A stretch of 52,273 nucleotides of DNA from Gemmiger sp. (GCA_028710135.1 JAQUSS010000005.1:1-52273); one strand, 5' to 3'; positions 31,146 through 40,891 are shown, counted from the first letter of the stretch. The notes: generated by a model from the sequence alone, not told the origin. Made by a program: numbers and translations.

Positions 31146-33524
31146 ATGAAGCTATGTTGGGAACGCCCGGCCCTGCACGCTGGCAGCGGCAAGGGGGCGG
31201 TATGCTGGCAAGATGCCCCGGCCTTGCAGGGGCAAACCGTTACCCTGCGCCTGCAAAGCCAAGCGGGGGAAACGGTAGCCGTTAAAAGCTGCCCCGCCGC
31301 AGCGGGCCTGGTAGAGCTTACCGTGCCCCACCCCGATTGCTGGAGCCCGGCGCAGCCCCGGCTCTACCAGGCAGCCCTATGCTGGCCCGGCGGGCAAGCC
31401 TGCTGCACGGTTGGCTTTGGCAGCTTGCAACGGGCAGGGAACCAAGTTTTGTGGAATGGCCAGCCCATCAAGCTACGCGGCATTTGCTGCAACGAAAAAC
31501 CCGGGATGCCGCTGGCGGATATCCGCCGGATGTTGCAGCTTTTTAAGGCGGCCAACGTAAATTACCTACGTGCGCTTTACCGCCCGTTCAGCCCTGCCTT
31601 TCTTGCCCTGTGCGATGCGCTTGGCTTTTTTGTGGAGGATGCCGCGCCTTTAAACGGAATTGGCGGCGAGGGGCCGGTTACCCAAAATAGCCCCGCCCAC
31701 CGCGAGGCGTGTTACCTGGCCCCCTTGCAGGAGATGGTGGAGCGTGACCGCCAGCATATCTGCATTTTGATTTGGTCGCTTGGGCAAGACTGTGTTTGGG
31801 GCAGCAATTTTAGCGCCATGTACCGCTGGCTGCGTGCGGCGGATGCCGAGCGGCTGGTTACCTTCCACCTGCCCATGACGGTGCCCCAAACCGAGCAGCC
31901 GCTGGATGTATGGCCGGTACATTACCGGGATGCCGCCCTGCCGGCAGGCGAACATTACGACCAGATGGTGATTTTTCATTCGCCGGGGGCGGGCAACGCC
32001 ATCGGGTATGCCACAGGCCGCGATGCCGGCCAAACGATGCCGGTTATCCAAGATATCTATGCCCCCGTGCCCTGCGCAAACCTTGAGGAAATCCGCCGGG
32101 ACCCGGGCATCCACGAATTTTGGGGGGAGAGCCTGAAACGCCACTGGCAGGCCATCCAAGCGGAACCCGGCTGCTTGGGCGGCGCGGTGCTGGCCGCCGT
32201 GGATGAAGTGCCGGACCCTGCCTCCGCCATTGTGGCGGAGCGGGACGGTTGGCCGTGGGGCGTTTTGCATACCGATTTTACCCCGAAGCCGGAGTACCAC
32301 CACCTGTGCATGGTGTACGGCCAGGGCGATGGGTTTACCCTGCGCCAAAATGCCGGGGTGCTGGCGCTTGAAAACAGCACCCTACACTACCGGTTTTGCC
32401 GCAAAAGCTGCCAGCTGGAAACGGCCACGGTACAGGGGCTGCCGGTGCTGTGCGGCGGCCCGTTTTTGCAGGCGACCGGGCTGCACCTGCCACCCTGGCA
32501 GGGCACCGGATGCAACGCCCTTGTGCGGGCGGATGGCAGTGCCGAGGTGCGCCTGCGGGGCGGCTATGGCGAGGGCTCCGCACTGGAATTTGTGTTGCAG
32601 CTGCAACCGGATGGCACCATCCAAACGGTATGCAAAGTGGATAGATGGAACATCCCCATGCCCTTCCATGTAAAGGCGGGGATTGGCCTGGATGCCGGTG
32701 GCTTGGCCGAAAAAGGGATTGCCTTTTTGGCGGCCCCGGGTATGCAGCGCCTAATGTGGGAGCGGGAGGGCCTGTGGAGCTGGTACCCCGAAAACCACCC
32801 CGGTGCCAATACCGGCACGGCCGATAGGGCCGAAACCGAACGCTTTTTCTCGATGAAGCACGCGTTCCGCCGGGCGCGGCTGTGGAATACCGAAAACCGG
32901 GTGCAGGTGGTGGCGGTTGCCCAAGGGGCGCAAAGCCTGCGCCTGGAGGAAAGCCCCACCCTTGTGCTGGATGACCGCAGCGATGCGGTGGTTTACCAAG
33001 GCGATTGGTATGAGGTGGACGAAAATTGCGGAAGCCGAAACGGCACCGAAACCATGTCGAACCAACCGGGGGCCACCGCCACGGTGCACTTTACCGGCAC
33101 CGGCATCACCGCCTACGGCGCGGCAGATTTGCTGAATGGCCACTACGATATCCTGCTGGATGGCAGCCCTGTGGCCACGGGGCTGCGCCAATACCCCCAA
33201 AGCCAGGAATTTGCCGTTATGAGCCGTGGATACGAAAAACGCTACCAGGTGCCCATGTACCAGGTAAATACCCTGCCCTTTGGGCCGCATAGCCTGACCA
33301 TACGGGTGGTGGGCGGCCAAACACAAAAGCCCGCCGCAGAGTATGTAACGCTCGATTATTTTGTGGTGGAATCGCCCCAGGCACCGCCTGCCTTGCGGGT
33401 GATTGTAAACCAGCAGTTCAACTACCCCCGCTTTGTGCAGGGCAACTACCACCATGAAAAGGTGGTGCTACAGCCGGGTGATCTTCTAAAAAGTAAGCTA
33501 TGGATAGGTAGGGAGCCACTATGA
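31146..33524 (+). CDS. GH2-related protein lacking both catalytic glutamates (predicted pseudoenzyme)
   Basis: This 792-aa protein is a paralogue of the intact GH2 immediately downstream but lacks the N-terminal sugar-binding domain. Where the intact protein has IWSIANEAF (acid/base Glu), this has IWSLGQDCV (Gln214-Asp215). Where the intact one has YDEYVHLPC (nucleophile Glu), this has QDIYAPVPC (Ile304). Flanking residues align well (EEIRRDPGIHEFWG against EEIRRDPYVRSFWG), so these are real substitutions. A C-terminal sugar-binding-like region (ATVHFTGTGITAYG ... LNGHYDILLDG) is shared. It should not be a retaining GH2; it may bind substrate or assist its neighbour. The ATG follows AAAGGA; the track start at 30957 is in the GH42 gene. 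It overlaps the intact gene through ATGA, so the two are coupled. Confidence 0.8.
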   Translation: MKLCWERPALHAGSGKGAVCWQDAPALQGQTVTLRLQSQAGETVAVKSCPAAAGLVELTVPHPDCWSPAQPRLYQAALCWPGGQACCTVGFGSLQRAGNQVLWNGQPIKLRGICCNEKPGMPLADIRRMLQLFKAANVNYLRALYRPFSPAFLALCDALGFFVEDAAPLNGIGGEGPVTQNSPAHREACYLAPLQEMVERDRQHICILIWSLGQDCVWGSNFSAMYRWLRAADAERLVTFHLPMTVPQTEQPLDVWPVHYRDAALPAGEHYDQMVIFHSPGAGNAIGYATGRDAGQTMPVIQDIYAPVPCANLEEIRRDPGIHEFWGESLKRHWQAIQAEPGCLGGAVLAAVDEVPDPASAIVAERDGWPWGVLHTDFTPKPEYHHLCMVYGQGDGFTLRQNAGVLALENSTLHYRFCRKSCQLETATVQGLPVLCGGPFLQATGLHLPPWQGTGCNALVRADGSAEVRLRGGYGEGSALEFVLQLQPDGTIQTVCKVDRWNIPMPFHVKAGIGLDAGGLAEKGIAFLAAPGMQRLMWEREGLWSWYPENHPGANTGTADRAETERFFSMKHAFRRARLWNTENRVQVVAVAQGAQSLRLEESPTLVLDDRSDAVVYQGDWYEVDENCGSRNGTETMSNQPGATATVHFTGTGITAYGAADLLNGHYDILLDGSPVATGLRQYPQSQEFAVMSRGYEKRYQVPMYQVNTLPFGPHSLTIRVVGGQTQKPAAEYVTLDYFVVESPQAPPALRVIVNQQFNYPRFVQGNYHHEKVVLQPGDLLKSKLWIGREPL

Positions 33525-36500
33525 AATATAAAAAGCCTGCACCCCTATTCCCCAAAAAAATCCTTTGCCCGGCGCACTGTGCGGGTATCCCGCAGCCGGT
33601 GTGCTGCTTAGATGGCAGCTGGCAGGTACGCCCGGGCCTTACCCGCAAGGGGGAGGATGGCTGGCTTGCGGCCACCGTGCCGGAGGACCGCACAGCGGCG
33701 GCGGGCGGGTGCTTTGGCGGGCAGTATACCTACCGCCGTAGGCTCGATATCCCCGCCGAGGGCGCGCACCATATTTTGAAATTTGAGGGGGTAAACGGCC
33801 ACGCCGAAGTGTGGGTGGGGGAACAAAAAGTTGCCACGCACGACAATGGCTTTATCACCTGGTATGCCGATATTAGCGGTGCCGTATCCGCCGGCTGCCC
33901 GGCCATGCTGTATGTGGCCGTGGATGAAACCGTGGCGGGGATAGGCTGCTTTAACCATGGGGGCATCCTGCACAGCGTTTACCTGTATGCGTTGCCGGAG
34001 CGCTATGTTGATGGCCTATCCATCGTTACCCAGCTGCAAGATAACTACAAAAAAGCCTGCATCCACGCAAAAATTCACCTTTCCACCGGCGGCGGGGCGG
34101 GCTGTGTGGAGGTTTGCATACTGGCACCAAGCGATACCCCGGTGGCAAAAACCACCCTGCCCGTGCCCACCGCGCAGGAAGGCCGGGTGGATATCCCGCT
34201 GGCAGCGCCCCTGCTGTGGGATGCCGAACACCCCAACCTGTATACCCTGCGCCTGCGCCTGCTGGATGGCGAAACCGTGCAGGAGGAAGTTACGCAGCCC
34301 TTTGGCATCCGGGAAATTCGGCGGGTGCAAAACCGGGTATACGTCAATGGGCAGGAAATTAAGCTGCGCGGGGTTTGCCGCCATGAAACCACCCCCACCC
34401 AGGGCCGCGCCGTGCCCCGGGCGTGGATTGATGCAGATATCCGCCTGTTTAAGGAGGCAAACTGCAATTACATCCGTACCTCCCACTACCCGCCCAGCAG
34501 TTATTTTCTGGAACAGTGCGACCGTGTGGGCCTCTACGTGGAGGACGAATTGGATTTGGCCTTCATTGCCAAAACCACCCCCTATTACCAGCGCGACCCC
34601 GCCCTTACCGCCGCCTTTTATTCCGCCTTTGCGGAGGTGCTGGTGCGGGATGCCCCCCACCCCAGCGTGCTGATTTGGTCCATTGCCAACGAGGCGTTTG
34701 GCGGCTACAATTATGATGCCATCAACCGTTTGGCCCACCAGGTAGACCCTACCCGCCTTACCAAGTTCAGCTACCCTATGACCATGCAGCGCGAACATGA
34801 GCCGACCGATATTTGGAGCATCCACTATGCCAATGTGGAGGGCCAAATGGAGGAAAAGCGCGACAATTTGAGCGTTGGCCTGGAGGAAGGGTACGATTAC
34901 CCCATCCTTTACGATGAATATGTTCACCTGCCCTGCTATAACCGGGAGGAAATTCGCCGCGACCCCTATGTGCGAAGCTTTTGGGGGCGGAGCGTGGCGC
35001 AATTTTACGATAAAATATGGGCTACCCCGGGGGCCTTGGGCGGGGCAATATGGGCGGGCATTGATGAAACCGTGCTATTTTACCCGGCAAACCAAAAGCC
35101 CGCCACCCCCGCCCGCCCGGGCACAACGGATTTTGAATGGGGCCTTTTGGATTTGTGGCGGCGGAAAAAACCGGAGTTTTTTGCCACCAGAAAAGCCTAT
35201 ACCCCTGTTAAAATTCAGGCAAAAACCTATACCATCGGTGCAGATTGTGTTGCCATCCCCCTGGAAAACCGCTTTTGCCATACCAATTTGTGCGAGGTGC
35301 GGGTGGAATGGCAATACCCCGGCGTGGGCCAGGGCAGCGCCTTTGGGCCGGATATCCCGCCCGCAGGCACCGGTGTGCTGGAGCTGCCACTGCCGGTGGG
35401 CGGGCCGGGGCAACCCCTGTTGCTTCAGTTTTACGGCCCGGACGGCAATATGGTGGATGAATACCGCCTAGCAGCCCCTGCAACCGGCCCCGCGCCCACC
35501 CAGCCGGGTGAACAGGCAGGCAGGCGGTGGAAGCCGCTGGCCGTGGCAAAAAATGCAGCCGGGTTTGCGGTTACGGGCGAAGATTTTCAGTATTGCTTCG
35601 CGGCAGATACCGGGCTGCTTACCCTGGCTGAAAAGGCGGGCGAACCCGTTTTGATAGGCGGCCCCTTTTTGCATACCGAGCGCTTTTTGCTTGGGAAATG
35701 GGTTTTAAAAAGCAGCAAGGTGGAGCCCCAAGGCGAAAACGTGGTGGTAGAGCTGGTGGGCGGCTACCAGGGTAGCCTGGATGTGCATTTTACCCTGACA
35801 ATTTGCCCCGATGGCACGCTGACGACCACCTATAAAATAGAGGCGCTATACGCCCCCCTACCGCCCGAAAAAAAGCTGCGGGTAGGCGTGGATGCCGGTG
35901 GCCTTGCCGAGCTGGGGGTCGCCTACCGGGCGGCACCGGGCTTTGAATGCCTGTGGTGGCAGCGCGAAGGGCAAAATGCAACCTATAGCGAGGAGGATAT
36001 TGCCCGCACCGAGGGCACTGCCCGCCGCTATGCCACCCCCACACCGTTTGCGCAACCGCCCCACCAACCCTGGAAGGATGAAACACGCAATTACCTGCTC
36101 AATGGCCGGTACGATGTGGATTACAAGGGCACGGCAGATTTTAGGGCCCTTAAAGAAAATATCCGGGTGGCGCGGCTGTATGCACCAAAGCGCAGGGCGG
36201 CGCTGGCCGCCCTGGCAAACGGCGATGCCCACCTGCGCCTACTGGTGGAGGAACCGCCCGCGCTGGTAATTACCCCACGGGATGCCGCCGTTACCAAAAA
36301 CGGCAGCTGGTACTGCGAGGCAGACCCCGGCAACCATACGGGTGAGGAATGGCTTTGCTGCGAGGCAGGCGGCTGGATGGAATGCACCTTTGCCGGTACC
36401 GGAGTTGTTTGGTATGGGCCGGTGGATACCATTTACGGCATTGCGCGGGTTTACCTGGACGATGTGCTGGTGGACCCGGGCTTAGACCAAAAGATTAATG

Positions 36501-36874
36501 GGGTCGATTTCCCGGGCTCGGCGGCGGGGTACGATAAAAAGTACAAATACCCGGTATTTTCGGTGCAAAACCTTGCGCCGGGCACACACCGCCTGCGGGT
36601 GGAGGTGACGGGCCAAGGGGTGAAGGATGCCAACAACACCTACCTGGCTGTGGATTATTTCCGGGTTTTGGATGGCACCGCCCCCGAGCCGCTGCGCGTG
36701 CTGCTGCTCAACGATTTTAACTACCCGCAAATCTCCTGGGGGAACTTTAAAAAACCGGGAATCTACATTTACCCGGGCTACCAAAACCAGGTGACCCTGC
36801 GCTTGGAGCACCGGCCCGATGGCCAAATGGCGGATAACACAGACGAAACGGTTGCGTTGCAAAAGCAACCCTAA
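33521..36874 (+). CDS. GH2 beta-galactosidase-like enzyme with C-terminal binding domain
   Basis: This 1117-aa protein has the GH2 order: N-terminal jelly-roll (about 30-170, FEGVNGHAEVWVGEQKVATHDNGF), an immunoglobulin-like domain (about 175-280), a TIM barrel (from VNGQEIKLRGVCRHE) and further beta domains. The acid/base is Glu391 in WSIANEAF and the nucleophile Glu466 in LYDEYVHL. A C-terminal domain near 940-1080 (WMECTFAGTGVVWYG and after) resembles sugar-binding modules and also occurs in the upstream paralogue. It probably cleaves beta-galactosides, but other GH2 activities (beta-glucuronidase, exo-acting on arabinan) cannot be excluded. There is no signal peptide. The start codon overlaps the upstream stop (ATGA). 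Confidence 0.88.
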   Translation: MKYKKPAPLFPKKILCPAHCAGIPQPVCCLDGSWQVRPGLTRKGEDGWLAATVPEDRTAAAGGCFGGQYTYRRRLDIPAEGAHHILKFEGVNGHAEVWVGEQKVATHDNGFITWYADISGAVSAGCPAMLYVAVDETVAGIGCFNHGGILHSVYLYALPERYVDGLSIVTQLQDNYKKACIHAKIHLSTGGGAGCVEVCILAPSDTPVAKTTLPVPTAQEGRVDIPLAAPLLWDAEHPNLYTLRLRLLDGETVQEEVTQPFGIREIRRVQNRVYVNGQEIKLRGVCRHETTPTQGRAVPRAWIDADIRLFKEANCNYIRTSHYPPSSYFLEQCDRVGLYVEDELDLAFIAKTTPYYQRDPALTAAFYSAFAEVLVRDAPHPSVLIWSIANEAFGGYNYDAINRLAHQVDPTRLTKFSYPMTMQREHEPTDIWSIHYANVEGQMEEKRDNLSVGLEEGYDYPILYDEYVHLPCYNREEIRRDPYVRSFWGRSVAQFYDKIWATPGALGGAIWAGIDETVLFYPANQKPATPARPGTTDFEWGLLDLWRRKKPEFFATRKAYTPVKIQAKTYTIGADCVAIPLENRFCHTNLCEVRVEWQYPGVGQGSAFGPDIPPAGTGVLELPLPVGGPGQPLLLQFYGPDGNMVDEYRLAAPATGPAPTQPGEQAGRRWKPLAVAKNAAGFAVTGEDFQYCFAADTGLLTLAEKAGEPVLIGGPFLHTERFLLGKWVLKSSKVEPQGENVVVELVGGYQGSLDVHFTLTICPDGTLTTTYKIEALYAPLPPEKKLRVGVDAGGLAELGVAYRAAPGFECLWWQREGQNATYSEEDIARTEGTARRYATPTPFAQPPHQPWKDETRNYLLNGRYDVDYKGTADFRALKENIRVARLYAPKRRAALAALANGDAHLRLLVEEPPALVITPRDAAVTKNGSWYCEADPGNHTGEEWLCCEAGGWMECTFAGTGVVWYGPVDTIYGIARVYLDDVLVDPGLDQKINGVDFPGSAAGYDKKYKYPVFSVQNLAPGTHRLRVEVTGQGVKDANNTYLAVDYFRVLDGTAPEPLRVLLLNDFNYPQISWGNFKKPGIYIYPGYQNQVTLRLEHRPDGQMADNTDETVALQKQP

Positions 36875-36887
36875 AGAGGAAAAACGT

Positions 36888-38849
36888 ATGCTGACAAATA
36901 CACAAAAATCCCCCAACACAGGGCTATGCCCCCTGCCGGCCGGCAAGGTGCAGTGGACGGACGGGTTGTGGCAGGAGCGGGTGGAAACCTGCGCCACCGC
37001 CACCGTGCCCCACCTGGAAACCATGTTTGCAAGCAAGGACATCAGCCATGTTGTAGAAAATTTTAAAATTTGCGCCGGTGAGGCGGAAGGCGATTTCGAT
37101 GGTACCGTTTTTGGGGACGGCGATTTCTATAAATGGATGGAAGCCGCCACCTACCTGGCGGCAGCCCGCAAAGACCAAGCCATGCTGGATAAGCTGGAAG
37201 CTTATATCCAGCTTATTGGCAAGGCACAGCAGCCGGATGGCTATCTTTCCACCAAGCAAATTATTGGGGAACGCAACGGCACGGCATCCCGCATGGGCGA
37301 TATCAACGACTTTGAGGTTTATAATTTTGGGCACCTGTTTACCGCCGCCTGCCTGTATTTCCGGGTGACCGGGCGGGACGGCTTTTTAAAAATTGCCGAG
37401 CGCACCGCCGCGTATCTTCAAACCCTATACACCGAGGCCGAGCGCACCGGCAAAGCGCAAACGGCGGTTTGCCCCTCCCACTATATGGGGTTGGTAGAGC
37501 TGTACCGCACCACCGGCAAGCAAAAGTATCTGGCGCTGGCCCAGCAGGCCGTTGCCCTGCGCAGCCGGGTTGAAAAAGGGCTGGATGATAACCAAGACCG
37601 CATCCCCCTGGAGGAGCAGGAGGCCATTATGGGCCATGCGGTGCGGGCAAACTATTTGTATGCCGGCATGGCGGATCTCTGCGCGGAAAGTGCACAGCCC
37701 GCATACCGCGCGGTGCTGGATAAGGTTTGGCGCAGCCTGGTGGATAAAAAGCTGTATATCACCGGCGGGTGCGGGGCGCTTTATAACGGTGCTTCGCCCT
37801 ACGGCAATTTCTTTGACCATCAACTGGTGCACCAGGCGTATGGGTACGAATACCAACTGCCCAACATTACCGCCTACAACGAAACCTGCGCCGCTGTGGG
37901 TGGCGTATACTGGGCCTACCGTATGTTTTTGCTAAAGCAGAAGGCGGAATATTTTGATGTGCTGGAACGGATGCTGCTCAACACCGTTTTGGCGGGCGTT
38001 AGCCTGGATGGCAAGCGGTTTTTCTATGAAAATATGCTTCGGCGCGCCAAAAAGCTGGATTACAAGCTGGTTTGGCCCCTTACTCGCAGCGAGTATATCC
38101 TAAGCTACTGCTGCCCACCCAACCTGGCCCGCACGGTGGCACAATCTGCCGAATACGCCTACCTTGTTTCGGAGGATGGCGTTTGGGCGGGCATTTATGG
38201 GGCAAGCCGGGCGGAGATTGCGCTGCCCGGTGGCAATTGCTTTACGCTGGTGCAAAGCACCGGCTACCCGTTTGACGGCAAAATTACCTTTACCGCCGAA
38301 AATGCGGCCAAGGCCGCACCCTTCACCCTCCATCTGCGGATACCCGCCTGGGCGGAGGAAGCCACCCTTACGGTAAACGGTGTGCCCAGCCCCCGGCCTG
38401 CCGCCGGAAGCTACCTGCCGGTTGTAATCAACAACCCTGCCACGGCACAGGTCGTGCTGGATTTGGGGATGAAGCCGCGCCTAACGGTTGCCAACAGCAT
38501 GGTGGAGGAGGATGTAGGCCAGGCAGCGGTGGAATGCGGGCCGCTGGTGTACTGCATCGAAAGCCCGGATGCCGATGTGCCCGCGCTGGAGGATTTGATG
38601 TGGGATCCCTCGGCTTCGTTCCGGCTTACAAGCTACTCGCTGGCCGGCAGAACCGTTACGGCGCTGGAAACCGAGATGCTGTGCCTGGAGCGCGGCAACT
38701 ATGACCGTGCCGCCCTCTACCAGCGGCTTCGGCCCCGGGCAAAAACGAAAAAAACCGTACGGCTGGTTCCGTATTTCGCCTGGGATAACCGCGGTGCGGA
38801 AGGGGAAATGCGAATTTGGTTCCCGGTGGCATACGGTATGGATTTTTAA
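36888..38849 (+). CDS. GH127 beta-L-arabinofuranosidase
   Basis: This 653-aa protein matches GH127 (formerly DUF1680). The (alpha/alpha)6 barrel carries FKICAGEAEG and NFGHLFTAACLY, and the metal/catalytic set is Glu332 and Cys334 in YNETCAAVG plus Cys408 and Cys409 in SYCCPPN, the same arrangement as the zinc ligands and Cys nucleophile of Bifidobacterium HypBA1. A beta-sandwich part follows (LRIPAWAEEATLTVNG). It releases beta-L-arabinofuranose, found in rhamnogalacturonan-II and hydroxyproline-linked arabinan. The ATG at 36888 follows AAGAGGA, 13 bases after the GH2 gene. It is the last gene of the + operon and has no signal peptide. Confidence 0.93.
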   Translation: MLTNTQKSPNTGLCPLPAGKVQWTDGLWQERVETCATATVPHLETMFASKDISHVVENFKICAGEAEGDFDGTVFGDGDFYKWMEAATYLAAARKDQAMLDKLEAYIQLIGKAQQPDGYLSTKQIIGERNGTASRMGDINDFEVYNFGHLFTAACLYFRVTGRDGFLKIAERTAAYLQTLYTEAERTGKAQTAVCPSHYMGLVELYRTTGKQKYLALAQQAVALRSRVEKGLDDNQDRIPLEEQEAIMGHAVRANYLYAGMADLCAESAQPAYRAVLDKVWRSLVDKKLYITGGCGALYNGASPYGNFFDHQLVHQAYGYEYQLPNITAYNETCAAVGGVYWAYRMFLLKQKAEYFDVLERMLLNTVLAGVSLDGKRFFYENMLRRAKKLDYKLVWPLTRSEYILSYCCPPNLARTVAQSAEYAYLVSEDGVWAGIYGASRAEIALPGGNCFTLVQSTGYPFDGKITFTAENAAKAAPFTLHLRIPAWAEEATLTVNGVPSPRPAAGSYLPVVINNPATAQVVLDLGMKPRLTVANSMVEEDVGQAAVECGPLVYCIESPDADVPALEDLMWDPSASFRLTSYSLAGRTVTALETEMLCLERGNYDRAALYQRLRPRAKTKKTVRLVPYFAWDNRGAEGEMRIWFPVAYGMDF

Positions 38850-38858
38850 GAAAGCTTG

Positions 38859-38905
38859 GCATAGCAAAAAGGCAGACACCTGGGTGTCTGCCCTTTTTGC
38901 TATGC
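38859..38905. terminator. Strong bidirectional terminator between convergent operons
   Basis: GCATAGCAAAAAGGCAGACACC pairs with GGTGTCTGCC(C)TTTTTGCTATGC around a two-base loop, a 22-bp stem with one bulge and A/T tracts inside it. It serves the + glycosidase operon and the - operon ending at 38953. Confidence 0.93.
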
Positions 38906-38952
38906 GGTTAAACCTGTGCAATTGTTGCCGCAGCCCGCACAAAGCCGCCACC

Positions 38953-40044
38953 TTACAGCAGGGAAGATATGCTTACAAAGCTGGCCTGCGTTTGGGTATC
39001 GCTGATGGGGTAATTGAAGTAGACGCGCCGGCCATCGCGGGAGAAGGTGGGGTTGGGGTGGATGTGCTTTTGCCAGGTGATGCCTTGGAAATTTTGGCTG
39101 GACAAAACGGCGGCGGGGGCTTCCTCGCCACGGCGGTAAAGCAAAACATCTGCCGGGTAGCCGGGGTAGGCACGGTCGCCCACAAACCAGCGCCGGTCGG
39201 GCGAGGCATCGATGTGGTTGCCAACACCGCCCAAGGTTTCAAGCTCTGCGCCATCCAGCGAAAACCGGCGTATCCGGCTGGATGCCATCTCTATTTTTTG
39301 GTTGCGGTAATACTGGCGGGTGGCAAGGTAGCTCTCGTTATCAAACCAAAGCTGATGTACGGGTTTATCCGGCACAAAATGTGTTTGCCGGGTTGCCAAA
39401 TCGATCTCGCCCAGCGCGCCAAAAACCGGGCACTCCGCCACCGATAACCGCATCATCACCCGGTCGGCTGCCGGGTTTAGCTGCACATGGCTCATGGCAA
39501 GGGTGGCCGGGGTGGGGGTGTAGCCAGCCTTTTTTACCATATTTAAAATTTCTTCCGGCTCCACAATCCGCGCAATTTCACCGCTGGCAATGTTCAGGGT
39601 ATAAATGCCGCTGCCGTTCAGCGCGGGGTAGGCCGGGTTTTTGCCAATAAATTCGTCCGAGAGGGAAAACTGGTACAGCCCGTTTTCCGCGCAGTGGCTC
39701 TCCTTGGCAAAAATCGGGCCGTAAACCACCTTGCCGCTATCAATATCCACCATGCGCAAGGCGCTGAGGCCCGCGATCGTATCGCGGAAAACAACAAGCT
39801 GGTCGTTCACAAACGAGGCGGAGGGGCCGTTGTGGTTCTCGCAGTGTACGGTAAAAAGCTTGCGCTGCCCGGCCAGGGTATCCCGCTCGCAAAGCCAAAT
39901 TTCGGTGTCGGTTTCAAGCGGGGTTTCCAGGCTGGCCTTGCGGGCGTACACCAACCATTTGCCGTTCGGGCTTTCGGGCTGGCCGCCGTTCATCCCGAGC
40001 AGGGAGGAACCCGGGCCGCTGTAAAGGGGGGTGATGGTAAACAT
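38953..40044 (-). CDS. PL22-like beta-propeller protein
   Basis: This 363-aa cytosolic protein has seven-bladed TolB/oligogalacturonate-lyase-like repeats (SPNGKWLVYARKA, LWLCERDT-like strands, SPDRRWFVGDR, HIHPNPTFSRDGRRVYFN). It keeps a His-x-His (HIHP) and a His-Gln-Leu-Trp motif (VHQLWFD) at the places where the clear PL22 at 40892 has its metal-binding His residues, but the preceding Gln is shifted. It is therefore probably a divergent oligogalacturonate lyase or a related uronate-recognising propeller. No signal peptide is present. The start follows AGGAAAGTGAG, seven bases after the CE4 gene's stop, so it is the last gene of the - operon. A non-enzymatic propeller is the main alternative. 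Confidence 0.62.
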   Translation of the reverse strand: MFTITPLYSGPGSSLLGMNGGQPESPNGKWLVYARKASLETPLETDTEIWLCERDTLAGQRKLFTVHCENHNGPSASFVNDQLVVFRDTIAGLSALRMVDIDSGKVVYGPIFAKESHCAENGLYQFSLSDEFIGKNPAYPALNGSGIYTLNIASGEIARIVEPEEILNMVKKAGYTPTPATLAMSHVQLNPAADRVMMRLSVAECPVFGALGEIDLATRQTHFVPDKPVHQLWFDNESYLATRQYYRNQKIEMASSRIRRFSLDGAELETLGGVGNHIDASPDRRWFVGDRAYPGYPADVLLYRRGEEAPAAVLSSQNFQGITWQKHIHPNPTFSRDGRRVYFNYPISDTQTQASFVSISSLL

Positions 40045-40051
40045 AGCAATC

Positions 40052-40867
40052 TCACTTTCCTAAATCAACCAGGCTGCCGCCGGGTATTTCCTGCCGGGTG
40101 CCATCCACCTCCAGCCACACCGATGTGTAGCTGGGGTTGTACACCCGGCTCCCCGCGGCGGTAAACTGTAGCCGTGCGGCAGCCTCCATATAATCCACAA
40201 TTTCAATGTTGGTGGCGTACCATATATCCGGCTGCCCGCCAACCATTTCGCAAAAGCTTTCCATCACCTGCCAGTTGTTTCGCTGGGTAAACTCGTAGCT
40301 ATGGCCCCAAACGTACAGCATATACAGGTATTGGGTTTTGTGCAGCGCGGTAAACTGCTGGCCAAGGGCCAACAGATTGTGGTTGTGGTGGCAGGTGGGT
40401 GCCCAGGCCATAAAATTATCCGGCAGGGCAAAGCCATCGGTACCGGCTACGGTGCGCGCATACCGTATGCCAAGCGACGGTAGCAGCGCCATGATGGCAG
40501 GGGAGTAGGAGCCATTGGGGTACGCCAGCCCCCGCACCGGGGCACCCATCATCTCCTCCAGCACGCGGCGGTCCTGCAACACCTGCTCCACCACCTGCTC
40601 GCTGGGGCAGCGGGCAATGGTGGGGTGCAGGTAGGTGTGGCAGGCAACCTCGTGCCCCTTATACAGGGCTTTGTATTCCTGCAAGGGGATGCGGCCATCC
40701 GTATGCAACCCGGCGTTCAGGTTAAAGGTACCCCGGATGCCATATTGGTTGAACAGCGCTACCAGCCGCCGGTCCTCGTCGCGGCCATCATCGTAGCTCA
40801 TGGTAAGCACCTTGTGCTTGCCGCCGGGGAAGCAGGTGTAGATGTTTTTCAGTGGTGGAAATTCCAT
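40052..40867 (-). CDS. CE4/NodB-type polysaccharide deacetylase-like protein
   Basis: This 271-aa protein has the NodB fold motifs: TMSYDDGRDED (motif 1, the two Asp residues, TFDDG in most members) and CHTYLHP (motif 2, His-x-x-x-His-Pro, the metal ligands). RGLAYPNGSYS corresponds to motif 3. These metal-dependent enzymes remove acetyl groups from N-acetylated or O-acetylated sugars. It lacks a signal peptide, so unlike most peptidoglycan or chitin deacetylases it acts inside the cell. In this locus the acetyl target could be an O-acetylated pectin fragment, but that is inferred. AGAAGG precedes the ATG, and both neighbours are 7-24 bases away in the same direction. Confidence 0.85.
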   Translation of the reverse strand: MEFPPLKNIYTCFPGGKHKVLTMSYDDGRDEDRRLVALFNQYGIRGTFNLNAGLHTDGRIPLQEYKALYKGHEVACHTYLHPTIARCPSEQVVEQVLQDRRVLEEMMGAPVRGLAYPNGSYSPAIMALLPSLGIRYARTVAGTDGFALPDNFMAWAPTCHHNHNLLALGQQFTALHKTQYLYMLYVWGHSYEFTQRNNWQVMESFCEMVGGQPDIWYATNIEIVDYMEAAARLQFTAAGSRVYNPSYTSVWLEVDGTRQEIPGGSLVDLGK

Positions 40868-40891
40868 AATACAGCCTTCTTTTTTTTAAAA

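Noticed and set aside
20861-38849. Signal peptides on the GH78, GH106, GH42, GH2 and GH127 proteins
   Set aside because: None has a basic start followed by a hydrophobic core; all begin directly in their folded domains.
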